The notes under the pieces: generated by a model
Told to the model about the DNA's origin: nothing
The model's database searches: none
Seen by the model: the letters and a program-made list of their open reading frames with translations, nothing else
Made by a program: the position numbers and the translations under genes
Origin: Fusobacterium sp.
Lineage (GTDB): Bacteria > Fusobacteriota > Fusobacteriia > Fusobacteriales > Fusobacteriaceae
Assembly (NCBI GenBank): GCA_019416865.1
Contig: DXWL01000006.1
Span: forward strand, 10,088 to 74,087
Direction of reading: 5' to 3'
DNA: 64,000 nucleotides
Part shown: piece by piece, positions 1 through 8,283 of the stretch
Position numbering within the stretch: position 1 is the first letter of the stretch
How the letters are laid out: every line of letters starts with the position of its first letter

Positions 1-1
1 T

Positions 2-1105
2 AAAAAAGAATGTATCTTAAAATCTCCTTTCCTTTTAGAAAATGCAGATGAAGATACTTATAAGATGATTGAAGAATATGGACTTAGAAACTCCCAGCTT
101 CTTACAATAGCACCTACTGGATCTATTGGAACTATGCTTGAAATAAGTACAGGAATTGAACCTAACTTTGCTTTTTCATATACAAGAAAAACAGAAAGTC
201 TTCACGGTGAAGATAAATATTATGAAGTATTCATTCCTATTGCAAAAAAATATATGGAAGAACATAATCTTTCTTCTCAAGAGGAACTTCCTGATTATTT
301 TATCTCTGCACAAAATCTTGATCCTATGGACAGAGTAAAGATGCAGGGAGTATGGCAAAACAGAATAGATGCTAGTATTTCTTCTACAATCAATCTTATT
401 AACAAAGCTTCTGTTGAAGAAGTAAGAAATCTTTATATTGAAGCTTGGAAAAGAGGGCTTAAAGGTATGACTATCTATCGTTCAGGTTGTGCCAGAGAAG
501 GAATCCTTACTGTTGAGCCTAAAAAAGAGAATAAAACTGTTGATGATATTGCTGAAAAAGCAAATGAAATAAAAAGAGGGGAACTTAAACCTATTGCTAA
601 AGACACAATTTACTATCCTGAAAAAATGCTTATAGGTTGTGGTAAACTAAAAGTTATGATAGGATACTCTCCAAGTGAAAAATGTATTCAAGACATTTAT
701 GTCATAAGAAGCGGAACTGGAGGATGTGAAAAAAATATCCAAGCTGTTGCAATTTATATGTCAGGTATCTTAAGATTGGGAGGAAATCTTTTCATGCTTG
801 AAAAGGCTATTGCTGGAGTCAGCGGATGTACATCTTTTGCCGTTGCAAGAAGTAAAGGACAGGAGCTTAGCCAAGGAGGAACTTGTCCTACTGCAATTCT
901 TAATATTTTGAAAAAATTTGAAAAAGAGATGGGACTTACAAATTACAAAGAGGCTGTGCAAAAAATAATTACAGAGGATGAAAAAGAGTTTTCTGTTAAA
1001 CAATCTGATTTTAAAAACCCAATCTGTCCTGAATGTGGAGCTGAACTTGAAGTTACAGGAGGATGTTTCACTTGCAGAAACTGTGGATACTCTAAATGTG
1101 AATAA
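2..1105 (+). CDS. nrdJ: Adenosylcobalamin-dependent (class II) ribonucleoside-diphosphate reductase, C-terminal part
   Basis: Reduces ribonucleotides to deoxyribonucleotides in the cytoplasm, using a radical generated from adenosylcobalamin. The frame is open to the left edge, so the start lies outside the window and about 368 residues are visible. Seen near the edge are APTGSIG and STGIEPNFA, the active-site strand and loop of class II enzymes. After these come GLKGMTIYR, then the accessory region with the block IYMSGILRLGG, and finally a cysteine-rich zinc-ribbon-like tail (CPECG, CFTCRNCGYSKC). That tail and the architecture fit the vitamin-B12-dependent NrdJ family. A perfect hairpin terminator follows 16 bases after the stop. 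The cofactor link to the cobalamin operon at 49-63 kb is an inference from function. Confidence 0.9.
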   Translation, partial: KKECILKSPFLLENADEDTYKMIEEYGLRNSQLLTIAPTGSIGTMLEISTGIEPNFAFSYTRKTESLHGEDKYYEVFIPIAKKYMEEHNLSSQEELPDYFISAQNLDPMDRVKMQGVWQNRIDASISSTINLINKASVEEVRNLYIEAWKRGLKGMTIYRSGCAREGILTVEPKKENKTVDDIAEKANEIKRGELKPIAKDTIYYPEKMLIGCGKLKVMIGYSPSEKCIQDIYVIRSGTGGCEKNIQAVAIYMSGILRLGGNLFMLEKAIAGVSGCTSFAVARSKGQELSQGGTCPTAILNILKKFEKEMGLTNYKEAVQKIITEDEKEFSVKQSDFKNPICPECGAELEVTGGCFTCRNCGYSKCE

Positions 1106-1120
1106 AATAATTTGATAATA

Positions 1121-1153
1121 GAAAAAAGGAGAATAAATTATTCTCCTTTTTTC
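1121..1153. terminator. Bidirectional intrinsic terminator between nrdJ and the glp genes
   Basis: A perfect 16-bp stem: the arm at 1121-1136 (GAAAAAAGGAGAATAA) is repeated inverted at 1138-1153 around a single central base. Both arms end in A/T runs, so it can stop nrdJ transcription from the left and the glpA operon from the right. Confidence 0.85.
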
Positions 1154-1191
1154 ATAGGTATATTTATAAAATTTTCGGGTAAAAGCAATCT

Positions 1192-1536
1192 TTACATATC
1201 ACGGCAGACAACAACATCTGCTCCTGTACCAAGTACATTTTTTATTACAACATCTCCTCTTTTTACAGGAGATTTAAGCTCTATATTATTTAAAAGTTCC
1301 ATACATTTAAAATTAAGTTCTTTTGGAATAGAATCATTTGTTTTTACAGGAACTCTTCTATGAATGCCTCCTATGATTTTTACTGTAGAAGTAATCACTC
1401 TTTTTGGACAAGTAAGTTCTTCTTTTCCATATTTTGCTCCTCTGGGACAAGTATTTCCTGTTACTTCCAAAGTTTCTGTATCAACTGAAAGATGACATCC
1501 CATTGGACATACTATACATATCATCTCTTTTTTCAT
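1192..1536 (-). CDS. DUF1667 small cysteine-rich protein, partner of the G3P dehydrogenase
   Basis: A 114-residue protein of the DUF1667 family, which is found next to FAD-dependent GlpA/GlpB-like oxidoreductases in anaerobes. The N-terminus has a CxxCxxxC cluster (C7, C10, C14) plus C30 and C43, a pattern suited to an iron-sulfur cluster or redox thiols; no cofactor can be proven from sequence. Its start codon overlaps the stop of the upstream GlpB-like gene by one base (TAATG), so it is translationally coupled. It is the last gene before the terminator at 1121-1153. The position is that of a third dehydrogenase subunit, where Escherichia coli has GlpC; that role is inferred. Confidence 0.8.
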   Translation of the reverse strand: MKKEMICIVCPMGCHLSVDTETLEVTGNTCPRGAKYGKEELTCPKRVITSTVKIIGGIHRRVPVKTNDSIPKELNFKCMELLNNIELKSPVKRGDVVIKNVLGTGADVVVCRDM

Positions 1537-2795
1537 TATTCGTCCCCTCCTACAAGTTCAATAATAATTTCATTTTCTGAAATATTTTGTAAAATTTTAT
1601 TAGGAATCATTACTTTCTCCATCTCACCAGGAGCAAGATGAGATTTTTTAAGACTCACAATTACTCTATCTTTCTCTCTTATCTGAAGTTTCATATTTTT
1701 ATAAATATTATTTACCCTCATTGACACTTCAAGATTATTTTCTACATTTTCAATTCTAAATTTTTGAGGAACTGTATAAGTTATACCAAAACCATTTGTT
1801 ATAGTTCTATATTCTCCCTCTTTCACTTGATCTTTTACATATTTTGCTGCTGCCTTCCCTGCTCTTCTTGCCTCAGCACTTACAAAATCTACAAGATCAT
1901 GTACATGGACCACATTTCCACAGGCAAAAATTCCAGAAATACTTGTTTCCATCATTTCATTTACCACAGGACCATTTGTTCTTCTGTCTATCTCAACTCC
2001 TGTTTTTCTTGAAATATCGTTTTCAGGAATAAGCCCTACTGATAAAAGCAGAGTATCACATTCATATTCTATCTCTGTTCCAGGAATAGGTCTTCTATTT
2101 TCATCAACTTTTGCAATCACAACTTTTTCCAATCTTTCTTTTCCCTTTATATCCACTACTGTATGACTTAAATATAGAGGAATATTATAATCATTCAAAC
2201 ATTGTGCAATATTTCTTGCAAGTCCTCCGGAAAAAGGCATAAGTTCCACAACAGCCTTTACCTCTGCTCCTTCAAGAGTCATTCTTCTTGCCATAATAAG
2301 TCCTATATCCCCTGAACCAAGAATAAGAACTTTTTTTCCTACCATATATCCTTCCATATTTATAAATCTTTGAGCTGTTCCTGCTGTAAATATTCCTGCA
2401 GGTCTTTCTCCTGGAATTGCAATAGCTCCTCTTGTTCTCTCTCTGCATCCCATAGCAAGAATAATTGCTTTTGCTTCAATCATCATATACCCATCTTTAG
2501 TATTAATTGCATGAATAACTTTTTCAGGTGTAACATCAAGAACCATTGTATCAAGTTTGTATTCTATATTATGTTCATAAAGTTTTTTGATAAATCTTTC
2601 TGCATATTCAGGTCCTGTAAGCTCCTCTTTAAACTCATGAAGCCCAAATCCATTATGAATACATTGCTGTAAAATTCCTCCCAATTCTTTATCTCTTTCT
2701 ATTACTAATATATTTTCAACACCATTTTCTCTAGCTTCAATTGCTGCTGCAAGACCTCCAGGTCCTCCCCCTATTACAACTAAATCATATTTCAT
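1536..2795 (-). CDS. GlpB-like NAD(P)/FAD-dependent oxidoreductase (G3P dehydrogenase subunit)
   Basis: A 419-residue two-dinucleotide-binding flavoprotein. The FAD site GGGPGG is at residues 9-14, a second Rossmann motif GSGDIG lies near residue 160, and the FAD-contacting GIFACGN is near residue 295. No membrane segment or Fe-S motif is seen. Proteins of this type lie directly downstream of GlpA-like dehydrogenases in clostridia and fusobacteria and are thought to pass electrons from G3P oxidation onward, to NAD(P) or a cluster. A GGGGGAT ribosome binding site precedes the ATG, and the gap to glpA is 15 bases. The family is sure; the electron acceptor is not known. Confidence 0.85.
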   Translation of the reverse strand: MKYDLVVIGGGPGGLAAAIEARENGVENILVIERDKELGGILQQCIHNGFGLHEFKEELTGPEYAERFIKKLYEHNIEYKLDTMVLDVTPEKVIHAINTKDGYMMIEAKAIILAMGCRERTRGAIAIPGERPAGIFTAGTAQRFINMEGYMVGKKVLILGSGDIGLIMARRMTLEGAEVKAVVELMPFSGGLARNIAQCLNDYNIPLYLSHTVVDIKGKERLEKVVIAKVDENRRPIPGTEIEYECDTLLLSVGLIPENDISRKTGVEIDRRTNGPVVNEMMETSISGIFACGNVVHVHDLVDFVSAEARRAGKAAAKYVKDQVKEGEYRTITNGFGITYTVPQKFRIENVENNLEVSMRVNNIYKNMKLQIREKDRVIVSLKKSHLAPGEMEKVMIPNKILQNISENEIIIELVGGDE

Positions 2796-2810
2796 TTTAA
2801 AATCCCCCTG

Positions 2811-4250
2811 TTATTTAGTAGCTTGTTTAGTTTCTTCAGTTAAAATATACGCACCTTTTTTATCAAGAACAATTTCATTAAGTTTTTCATTTAATTCTCT
2901 GGCTAAGATTTCCTGAACTCTAGGGCCACAGAAACCTCCCTGACATCTTCCTGCTCCCGGTCTGCATCTCTTTTTAACTCCATCAACTGTTTTTGCTCCA
3001 ACCATTCTGTGAATAACATCAACAATTTCTCCCTCTGTTATACTTTCACATCTGCAAATCACTCTTCCATATCTTGGATCTTTTTTTATAACCTCTGCTT
3101 TTTCTTCAGGAGAGAGATTCATAAAATGGATTTGTGGTCTGTTTTTCTTAAATACCTCTTTTTTAGAAGCACCAAGTTTTTTTACTATCATTTCTGCCAC
3201 GTCAACAGCTATTGCAGGAGCAGATGAAAGTCCTGGAGATTTTGTTCCAGCAATATTGAAAAATCCTTCTGCATCAGGAGCTTCTCCTATAATAAAATCT
3301 CCTGTATCTGCTTCTGCACGAAGTCCTGCAAAATTTCTGATATTATCTCTGAAATTTATATTTTCTATACTTTTCACTGATTCTCTTCTTATTAAATCAA
3401 AAGCTGATAAACTGTTTGCTGTGTCATCTCTATCTTCAATATCTTGGGCATTAGGTCCTACAATAAGGTTTCCGTGAACTGTCTGAGCAACTAAAATTCC
3501 TTTTCCCATCTCATTAGGGCATTGAAAAATTACAGAGTTAGTTAAATTTCCTTGTACCTTATCAAGAAGATAATATTCCCCTTTTCTTGGGTGAATTTTA
3601 AATTTTTTACTGCTCACCATATTATTTATTATATCTGCATAAACTCCTGCTGCATTAATAACTGTTTTTCCTTCAAAAATTCTTCCATCTTTTGTAGTTA
3701 TTTTATAACCTATTTGAGTTTTCTCAACTTTTATAACTTCAGTATCAAGTTCTACTTTTACACCATTTTCAGCAGCATTTTCCATAAGTTTTATACACAC
3801 TTCATAAGGACCTATTACAGCAGCTGTTCCTGCATATAAAGCCGCCACAACTTTTGGGCTGATATTTGGCTCTCTTCTTAAAATTTCATCTTTTTCAATT
3901 ATTTCAAGTTCTTTTACTCCATTTGCTATTCCTCTTTTATAAAGAATTTCAAGATGTTTTCTCTCTTCGTCTGAAAATGCAAGTACATAAGATCCTGTTC
4001 TTTTATATGGTGCATCTATCTCTTTACAAAGTTCTTCATACATCTCACTTCCTGCCACATTATATTTTGCCATAAGAGTTCCCTCTTTTGCATCATAACC
4101 AGCATGAACTATCGAAGAGTTTGCTTTTGTAGTTCCATTAGATACATCATGTTCTTTATCCAATACTGTTATGTTTAAATTATATTTAGATAATTCACGA
4201 GAAACAGCTGCCCCCATTATTCCTGCTCCTATTACAATAACATCTATCAT
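2811..4250 (-). CDS. glpA: GlpA-like anaerobic glycerol-3-phosphate dehydrogenase (DAO + BFD-type Fe-S domain)
   Basis: Oxidises G3P to dihydroxyacetone phosphate. This 479-residue protein has an FAD-binding DAO domain (GAGIMG at residues 8-13, about 1-370) and a C-terminal BFD-like [2Fe-2S] domain at roughly 400-455. Its cysteines are in CRCES and in the pair CRPGAGRCQGGFC. This is the GlpA arrangement rather than that of aerobic GlpD. It is the first gene of the glpA / GlpB-like / DUF1667 operon, with its own promoter (4362-4390) and a terminator-containing leader, so antitermination control is likely. The ribosome binding site is AAGGGAGGAAAAAATG. Confidence 0.88.
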   Translation of the reverse strand: MIDVIVIGAGIMGAAVSRELSKYNLNITVLDKEHDVSNGTTKANSSIVHAGYDAKEGTLMAKYNVAGSEMYEELCKEIDAPYKRTGSYVLAFSDEERKHLEILYKRGIANGVKELEIIEKDEILRREPNISPKVVAALYAGTAAVIGPYEVCIKLMENAAENGVKVELDTEVIKVEKTQIGYKITTKDGRIFEGKTVINAAGVYADIINNMVSSKKFKIHPRKGEYYLLDKVQGNLTNSVIFQCPNEMGKGILVAQTVHGNLIVGPNAQDIEDRDDTANSLSAFDLIRRESVKSIENINFRDNIRNFAGLRAEADTGDFIIGEAPDAEGFFNIAGTKSPGLSSAPAIAVDVAEMIVKKLGASKKEVFKKNRPQIHFMNLSPEEKAEVIKKDPRYGRVICRCESITEGEIVDVIHRMVGAKTVDGVKKRCRPGAGRCQGGFCGPRVQEILARELNEKLNEIVLDKKGAYILTEETKQATK

Positions 4251-4267
4251 TTTTTCCTCCCTTTAGT

Positions 4268-4318
4268 AAAAAAAGAGTCAGAAAAAGCAGAGGGAAATTC
4301 CCTCTCTTTATCTGACTC
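4268..4318 (-). promoter_or_regulatory. glpA leader attenuator (intrinsic terminator before the start codon)
   Basis: On the minus strand an outer stem GAGTCAG/CTGACTC (4312-4318 with 4275-4281) encloses AGAGGGAA/TTCCCTCT (4298-4305 with 4289-4296). It is followed by seven T (4268-4274), then the glpA ribosome binding site. The hairpin lies downstream of the glpA promoter, so it is a leader terminator, although it could also end glpK transcripts. Its 5' arm is the 3' end of the shared element at 4311-4329, so binding there would block terminator folding. Confidence 0.75.
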
Positions 4319-4329
4319 ACTTTATCTCT
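4311..4329 (-). promoter_or_regulatory. Candidate GlpP-binding RNA element, glpA leader
   Basis: Minus-strand AGAGATAAAGTGAGTCAGA matches the dctP leader element at 12239-12257 at 15 of 19 positions. Both are preceded by ACTAG and both overlap the first arm of a terminator. Assignment to GlpP is an inference from function and from glpP being near. Confidence 0.55.
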
Positions 4330-4361
4330 AGTCTTTATTAAATTTTTATTTTCTTAACTTA

Positions 4362-4390
4362 ATTATCTCTTTTTTATCTAATTTTGTCAA
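4362..4390 (-). promoter_or_regulatory. glpA promoter
   Basis: Minus strand TTGACA (4385-4390), 17-base spacer, GATAAT (4362-4367). It gives a leader of about 105 bases. Confidence 0.7.
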
Positions 4391-4411
4391 GAGGCTAGTT
4401 AAACAAAATTT

Positions 4412-5917
4412 TTAATCATCATTTTCCCAATCCATAGCTCTTTTTACAGCTTTTTTCCAACCTCTGTATTTTTTTTCTCTCTCTTCTTCTGCCATAGAAG
4501 GTGAAAATTCTCTGTCCAAACTCCACTGCTTACTTATCTCATCTTTTGATTCCCAAAATCCCACAGCAAGTCCTGCAAGATATGCAGCTCCCATAGCTGT
4601 TGTTTCAAGAATAACAGGTCTTCTTACACATGAACCTAAAATATCAGATTGAAATTCCATAAGAAAATTATTTGCAGCAGCTCCTCCGTCAACTTTCAAA
4701 TGATTTAATTTTATTCCTGAATCCTCCTGCATAGCCTCTAGTACATCTCTTGTCTGATAAGCAATAGATTCAAGAGTTGCTCTTATTATTTGATTTTTAT
4801 TTGTTCCTCTTGTAATTCCTACAATTGCTCCTCTTGCATACATATCCCAATATGGCGCTCCAAGTCCTACAAAAGCAGGAACAACATAAACTCCTCCGCT
4901 GTCCTTTGCTTTTCTTGCAAAATATTCTGTATCAGAAGATTCACTCACAAGTTTCATTTCATCTCTAAGCCATTGAACACTTGCTCCTCCAATAAATATA
5001 CTTCCTTCCAAAGCATATTGAACTTTTCCGTCAAGACCTATTGCTATTGTAGTAATAAGTTCGTTCTGACTTCTTACCATCTCTTCCCCTGTATTCATAA
5101 GAAGAAAACATCCTGTTCCATAGGTATTTTTTGAATCTCCCTTATTAAAACAAGCCTGTCCAAAAAGTGCAGACTGCTGATCTCCAGCAACTCCTGCAAT
5201 TGGAACTCTATGCCCTCCAACTCCTCCAAGATTTGCATAACCAAATGTTCCTGAACTATCTTTTACTTCAGGAAGCATTGATTTTGGAATTCCTAAAATA
5301 TTAAGAAGCTTTTCATCCCATTCAAGTTTTTTTATATTATATATCATTGTTCTTGAAGCATTTGTATAATCTGTTGCATGAACTCTTCCATTTGTCAGCT
5401 TCCAAATAAGCCATGTATCTACTGTACCAAAAAGAAGCTCCCCTTTTTCAGCCTTCTCTCTTGCTCCTTCTACATTATCAAGTATCCATTTTATCTTCGT
5501 TCCTGAAAAATAAGCATCAATAAGAAGTCCTGTATTTTCTCTTATGTACTCTTCAAGTCCATCTATTTTTTTCAATTCATCACATATTTCTGCTGTTCTT
5601 CTGCACTGCCATACTATTGCATTGTATATAGGTTTCCCTGTATTTTTATCCCATACTATTGTAGTTTCTCTTTGGTTTGTTATCCCTATTCCAATTATAT
5701 CGTGCTGTGATATTCCCTCTTTAGCTATTACTTCAGCAAGAACTCCGCTCTGGCTTGACCATATCTCCATAGGGTCATGTTCTACCCAACCCTCTTTTGG
5801 ATATATCTGTCTGAATTCTTTCTGTGCTGTTCCTACTATTTTCTGATTGCTGTCAAATATTACTGCTCTTGAACTTGTAGTTCCCTGATCCAAAGCTATA
5901 ATATATTTTTTCTCCAT
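4412..5917 (-). CDS. glpK: Glycerol kinase
   Basis: Phosphorylates glycerol to G3P with ATP. This 501-residue FGGY-family kinase has the N-terminal phosphate-binding ALDQGTTSSR, the glycerol-contact region GWVEHDPMEIW, ITNQRET, YGTGCFLL and the C-terminal ATP-site DGGAAANNFLM. Length and motifs are those of full GlpK. The ATG at 5917 is preferred: the upstream in-frame TTG at 5935 sits inside the GGAGG ribosome binding site. It lies 72 bases downstream of the HAD phosphatase gene on the same strand. A separate promoter and attenuator follow it before glpA, so glpK may be co-transcribed with the upstream diesterase operon. Confidence 0.95.
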   Translation of the reverse strand: MEKKYIIALDQGTTSSRAVIFDSNQKIVGTAQKEFRQIYPKEGWVEHDPMEIWSSQSGVLAEVIAKEGISQHDIIGIGITNQRETTIVWDKNTGKPIYNAIVWQCRRTAEICDELKKIDGLEEYIRENTGLLIDAYFSGTKIKWILDNVEGAREKAEKGELLFGTVDTWLIWKLTNGRVHATDYTNASRTMIYNIKKLEWDEKLLNILGIPKSMLPEVKDSSGTFGYANLGGVGGHRVPIAGVAGDQQSALFGQACFNKGDSKNTYGTGCFLLMNTGEEMVRSQNELITTIAIGLDGKVQYALEGSIFIGGASVQWLRDEMKLVSESSDTEYFARKAKDSGGVYVVPAFVGLGAPYWDMYARGAIVGITRGTNKNQIIRATLESIAYQTRDVLEAMQEDSGIKLNHLKVDGGAAANNFLMEFQSDILGSCVRRPVILETTAMGAAYLAGLAVGFWESKDEISKQWSLDREFSPSMAEEEREKKYRGWKKAVKRAMDWENDD

Positions 5918-5989
5918 TATGACAATAACCTCCAAAATATATTAAAATTATATCCTCTATATATCTTTTATCATATTTTATAATTTCTA

Positions 5990-6802
5990 TCAATCATTTT
6001 CAGATATAATCTCACCTATATTTTTTACAGAATCAAATATATAATCAGGTATAAACTCTGTATTTTCAAGCATTTTTTTATTTGTTTCCCCACTCATAAC
6101 AAGAACAGATGTAAGACCATTATCAATTCCTGTTCTGATATCTGTATATAATCTATCCCCTACCATTACTATATCCTCTTTTTTCAAAGAATACTTTTCA
6201 AGAACAGCATCAATTATATATCTGTTTGGTTTTCCTATTACAAGAGGTTCTCTTCCTGTCGAAGCTTTCAAAAATGCCATCATTGCCCCAGCATCAGGCA
6301 TAAATTTCCCATCAGCAAGAGGACAATTAAAATCAGGATGAGTGGCAATATACGGTACTCCTTCTGCAAGATATTCACAGGCTATCCATAATTTTTCATA
6401 TGTAAGAGTGGTGTCAAATCCCAAAACTACAAAATCTATCTTTTCTTCTCTTTCCTTTGTTAAAACAAAACCTGCTTTTGTAAATTCATCTTCAAGAGCT
6501 TTTGTCCCCATAAGAAAAATTTTTGCATTTTTTTTAATCTTACTAAGATAAATAACAGCTGCCTCTCCTGAAGTAAAAATATCTTCAAGATGAGCATCTA
6601 TACCCATTCCAGAAAGTTTTTTTACATACTCCTCTTTATTTTTTGAAGAATTGTTTGTAAGAAAAATATATTTTTTTCCTTTTTCTTTCAAAATTTCTAA
6701 AAATCTGTCTGCTCCATCAATAAGATTATTTCCAAGATATATAGTTCCGTCCATATCAAGAAGAAAACATTTTTTCTGCTTTAGTTTTTCTGATTTTTCC
6801 AT
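5990..6802 (-). CDS. HAD-IIA family phosphatase (NagD / G3P-phosphatase type)
   Basis: A 270-residue haloacid-dehalogenase phosphatase of subfamily IIA. Motif I is LDMDGTIYLG (nucleophile D16, acid D18), motif II is LTNNSS, the substrate-cap region includes GKPNRYI, and motif IV is MVGDRLYTDI. Relatives include NagD, pyridoxal phosphatase and phosphoglycolate / G3P phosphatase. Its place directly upstream of glycerol kinase suggests a phosphorylated C3 or sugar substrate such as G3P, or a repair role, but specificity cannot be read from sequence. The ribosome binding site is GAGGTGAAGTT before the ATG. Confidence 0.82.
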   Translation of the reverse strand: MEKSEKLKQKKCFLLDMDGTIYLGNNLIDGADRFLEILKEKGKKYIFLTNNSSKNKEEYVKKLSGMGIDAHLEDIFTSGEAAVIYLSKIKKNAKIFLMGTKALEDEFTKAGFVLTKEREEKIDFVVLGFDTTLTYEKLWIACEYLAEGVPYIATHPDFNCPLADGKFMPDAGAMMAFLKASTGREPLVIGKPNRYIIDAVLEKYSLKKEDIVMVGDRLYTDIRTGIDNGLTSVLVMSGETNKKMLENTEFIPDYIFDSVKNIGEIISEND

Positions 6803-6887
6803 AACTTCACCTCACAGTATAAAGTTAAAATAATATACAAGCACCCTACAGGTATTTTATAATTACTTTTTTCTACTATAATATTTT

Positions 6888-8261
6888 TTATTTTATTTTG
6901 TTCTGTCCTGGATAAAACTTAGGATTTGAAAAATATTCTTTAGTTTTCTCACGAACTTGAGGGAATAAAATTATAAGAGCAATCAAGTTAGGAATAATTA
7001 CAAGTCCCATCGCTAAATCCTGAATTGTCCATACGAGATCTATTTTTGTAACTGCTCCAATTATACATAAAAATGGAAATATATATTTTATTTTTGCTGT
7101 TACTGTAGGACCAAAGGCATATGTAAAACTTTTTGCAGCATTAAACCATTGTCCCATAAGTGTTGTAAAACAGAAAATAAGAAGAGCAAAAGTTGCTATA
7201 TGCTTTAATGGACTCCATACAGTTCCAAAAGCTTCTATAGCCATTACTGTTGCACTATGTCCACTTTGATACATTCCTGTTACCCCTACAACAAGAGCTG
7301 TAATTGTACAAATTATAATTGTATCAACAAATACTTCTGTAACTCCTGCTATTCCTTCTTCACAAGGATGTTCAACTATTGCTGAACCATGTGCAAAAGG
7401 TGCAGTTCCTTCTCCAGCTTCATTAGAATACATTCCACGAGTGATTCCAAATTGAAGAGCTCTTGTCATCACATATCCTCCTGTTCCTCCTGCAATAGCT
7501 TTCATTGAAAATGCCTCTGTAAAAATTTGAGCAAATACTGCTGGTACATGATGGATATTTAAAATTATTACAAGTGTACCTACACAGATATAAAATACTG
7601 ACATCACAGGAACAAGAGTTGTTGCAAGATTTGCCACTCTTTTTAATCCTCCAAGGGTTATAGCCATTAAAAGACAAATAAGACATACACCTGTTATTTT
7701 AGTAGGAACATTGTAATTTGAATATAAAATTCCTGAAATTGTATTTGATTGAACAAGATTTGCTCCCATCATTTTTGTACACATAAGAACTGCTATTATA
7801 ACTCCAAGCCATGGAGCTTTAAGTCCATCTCTTATATAATACATAGGTCCGCTTAAAATATTTCCTTCTGAATCTTTTCCACGATACATTTGTGAAAGAA
7901 CAATTTCTCCATATTTAAGAGCCATACCAAAACAAGCTGCAAACCACATCCAAAATACTGCTCCCATACCTCCTGCAGCTATAGCAGTGGCAATACCAAC
8001 TACATTTCCTCCTCCTACATTTCCTGCCAGAGTAACCATCATTGCTTTAAACGAAGATATTGAACCATTTCCTTTTTCTTCATTTCTTGCTTTAAAAGAA
8101 TCTATAAGAGTTTTCTTAATTATAAATTTAAAATATCTTACTTGAATAAATCCATTTGTAAATGTGTAAAGAATACCTAATCCCAAAAGAACAAATACAA
8201 GCCATCTTCCCCAAAGCCATGAATTAATTAATACCAAAATCGATTCTAATTTATCTACCAT
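6888..8261 (-). CDS. Alanine/glycine:cation symporter (AGCS) family protein
   Basis: A 457-residue inner-membrane carrier with about ten or eleven hydrophobic segments. Family blocks are GNVGGGNVVGIA with AIAAGGMGAVFWMW (near residues 80-110) and SNEAGEGTAPFAHGSA (near 285). AGCS proteins usually import alanine or glycine with sodium or protons. It sits 22 bases downstream of the glycerophosphodiesterase gene and before the HAD phosphatase and glpK, so it is probably in their transcript. Why an amino-acid carrier is placed in a glycerol operon is unclear. The ribosome binding site is AAGGGAGGCATAAAG before the ATG. Confidence 0.9.
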   Translation of the reverse strand: MVDKLESILVLINSWLWGRWLVFVLLGLGILYTFTNGFIQVRYFKFIIKKTLIDSFKARNEEKGNGSISSFKAMMVTLAGNVGGGNVVGIATAIAAGGMGAVFWMWFAACFGMALKYGEIVLSQMYRGKDSEGNILSGPMYYIRDGLKAPWLGVIIAVLMCTKMMGANLVQSNTISGILYSNYNVPTKITGVCLICLLMAITLGGLKRVANLATTLVPVMSVFYICVGTLVIILNIHHVPAVFAQIFTEAFSMKAIAGGTGGYVMTRALQFGITRGMYSNEAGEGTAPFAHGSAIVEHPCEEGIAGVTEVFVDTIIICTITALVVGVTGMYQSGHSATVMAIEAFGTVWSPLKHIATFALLIFCFTTLMGQWFNAAKSFTYAFGPTVTAKIKYIFPFLCIIGAVTKIDLVWTIQDLAMGLVIIPNLIALIILFPQVREKTKEYFSNPKFYPGQNKIK

Positions 8262-8283
8262 CTTTATGCCTCCCTTAATATTT

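Noticed and set aside
4268..4318. Reading the glpA leader hairpin only as a glpK terminator
   Set aside because: A good promoter for glpA lies upstream of the hairpin and the element matches the dctP leader, so a leader function is better supported; termination of glpK transcripts is still possible.
5918..5935. Upstream TTG start for glycerol kinase
   Set aside because: It lies within the GGAGG ribosome binding site of the ATG at 5917. The same reasoning moved the starts of dctP and the transketolase N-terminal subunit.
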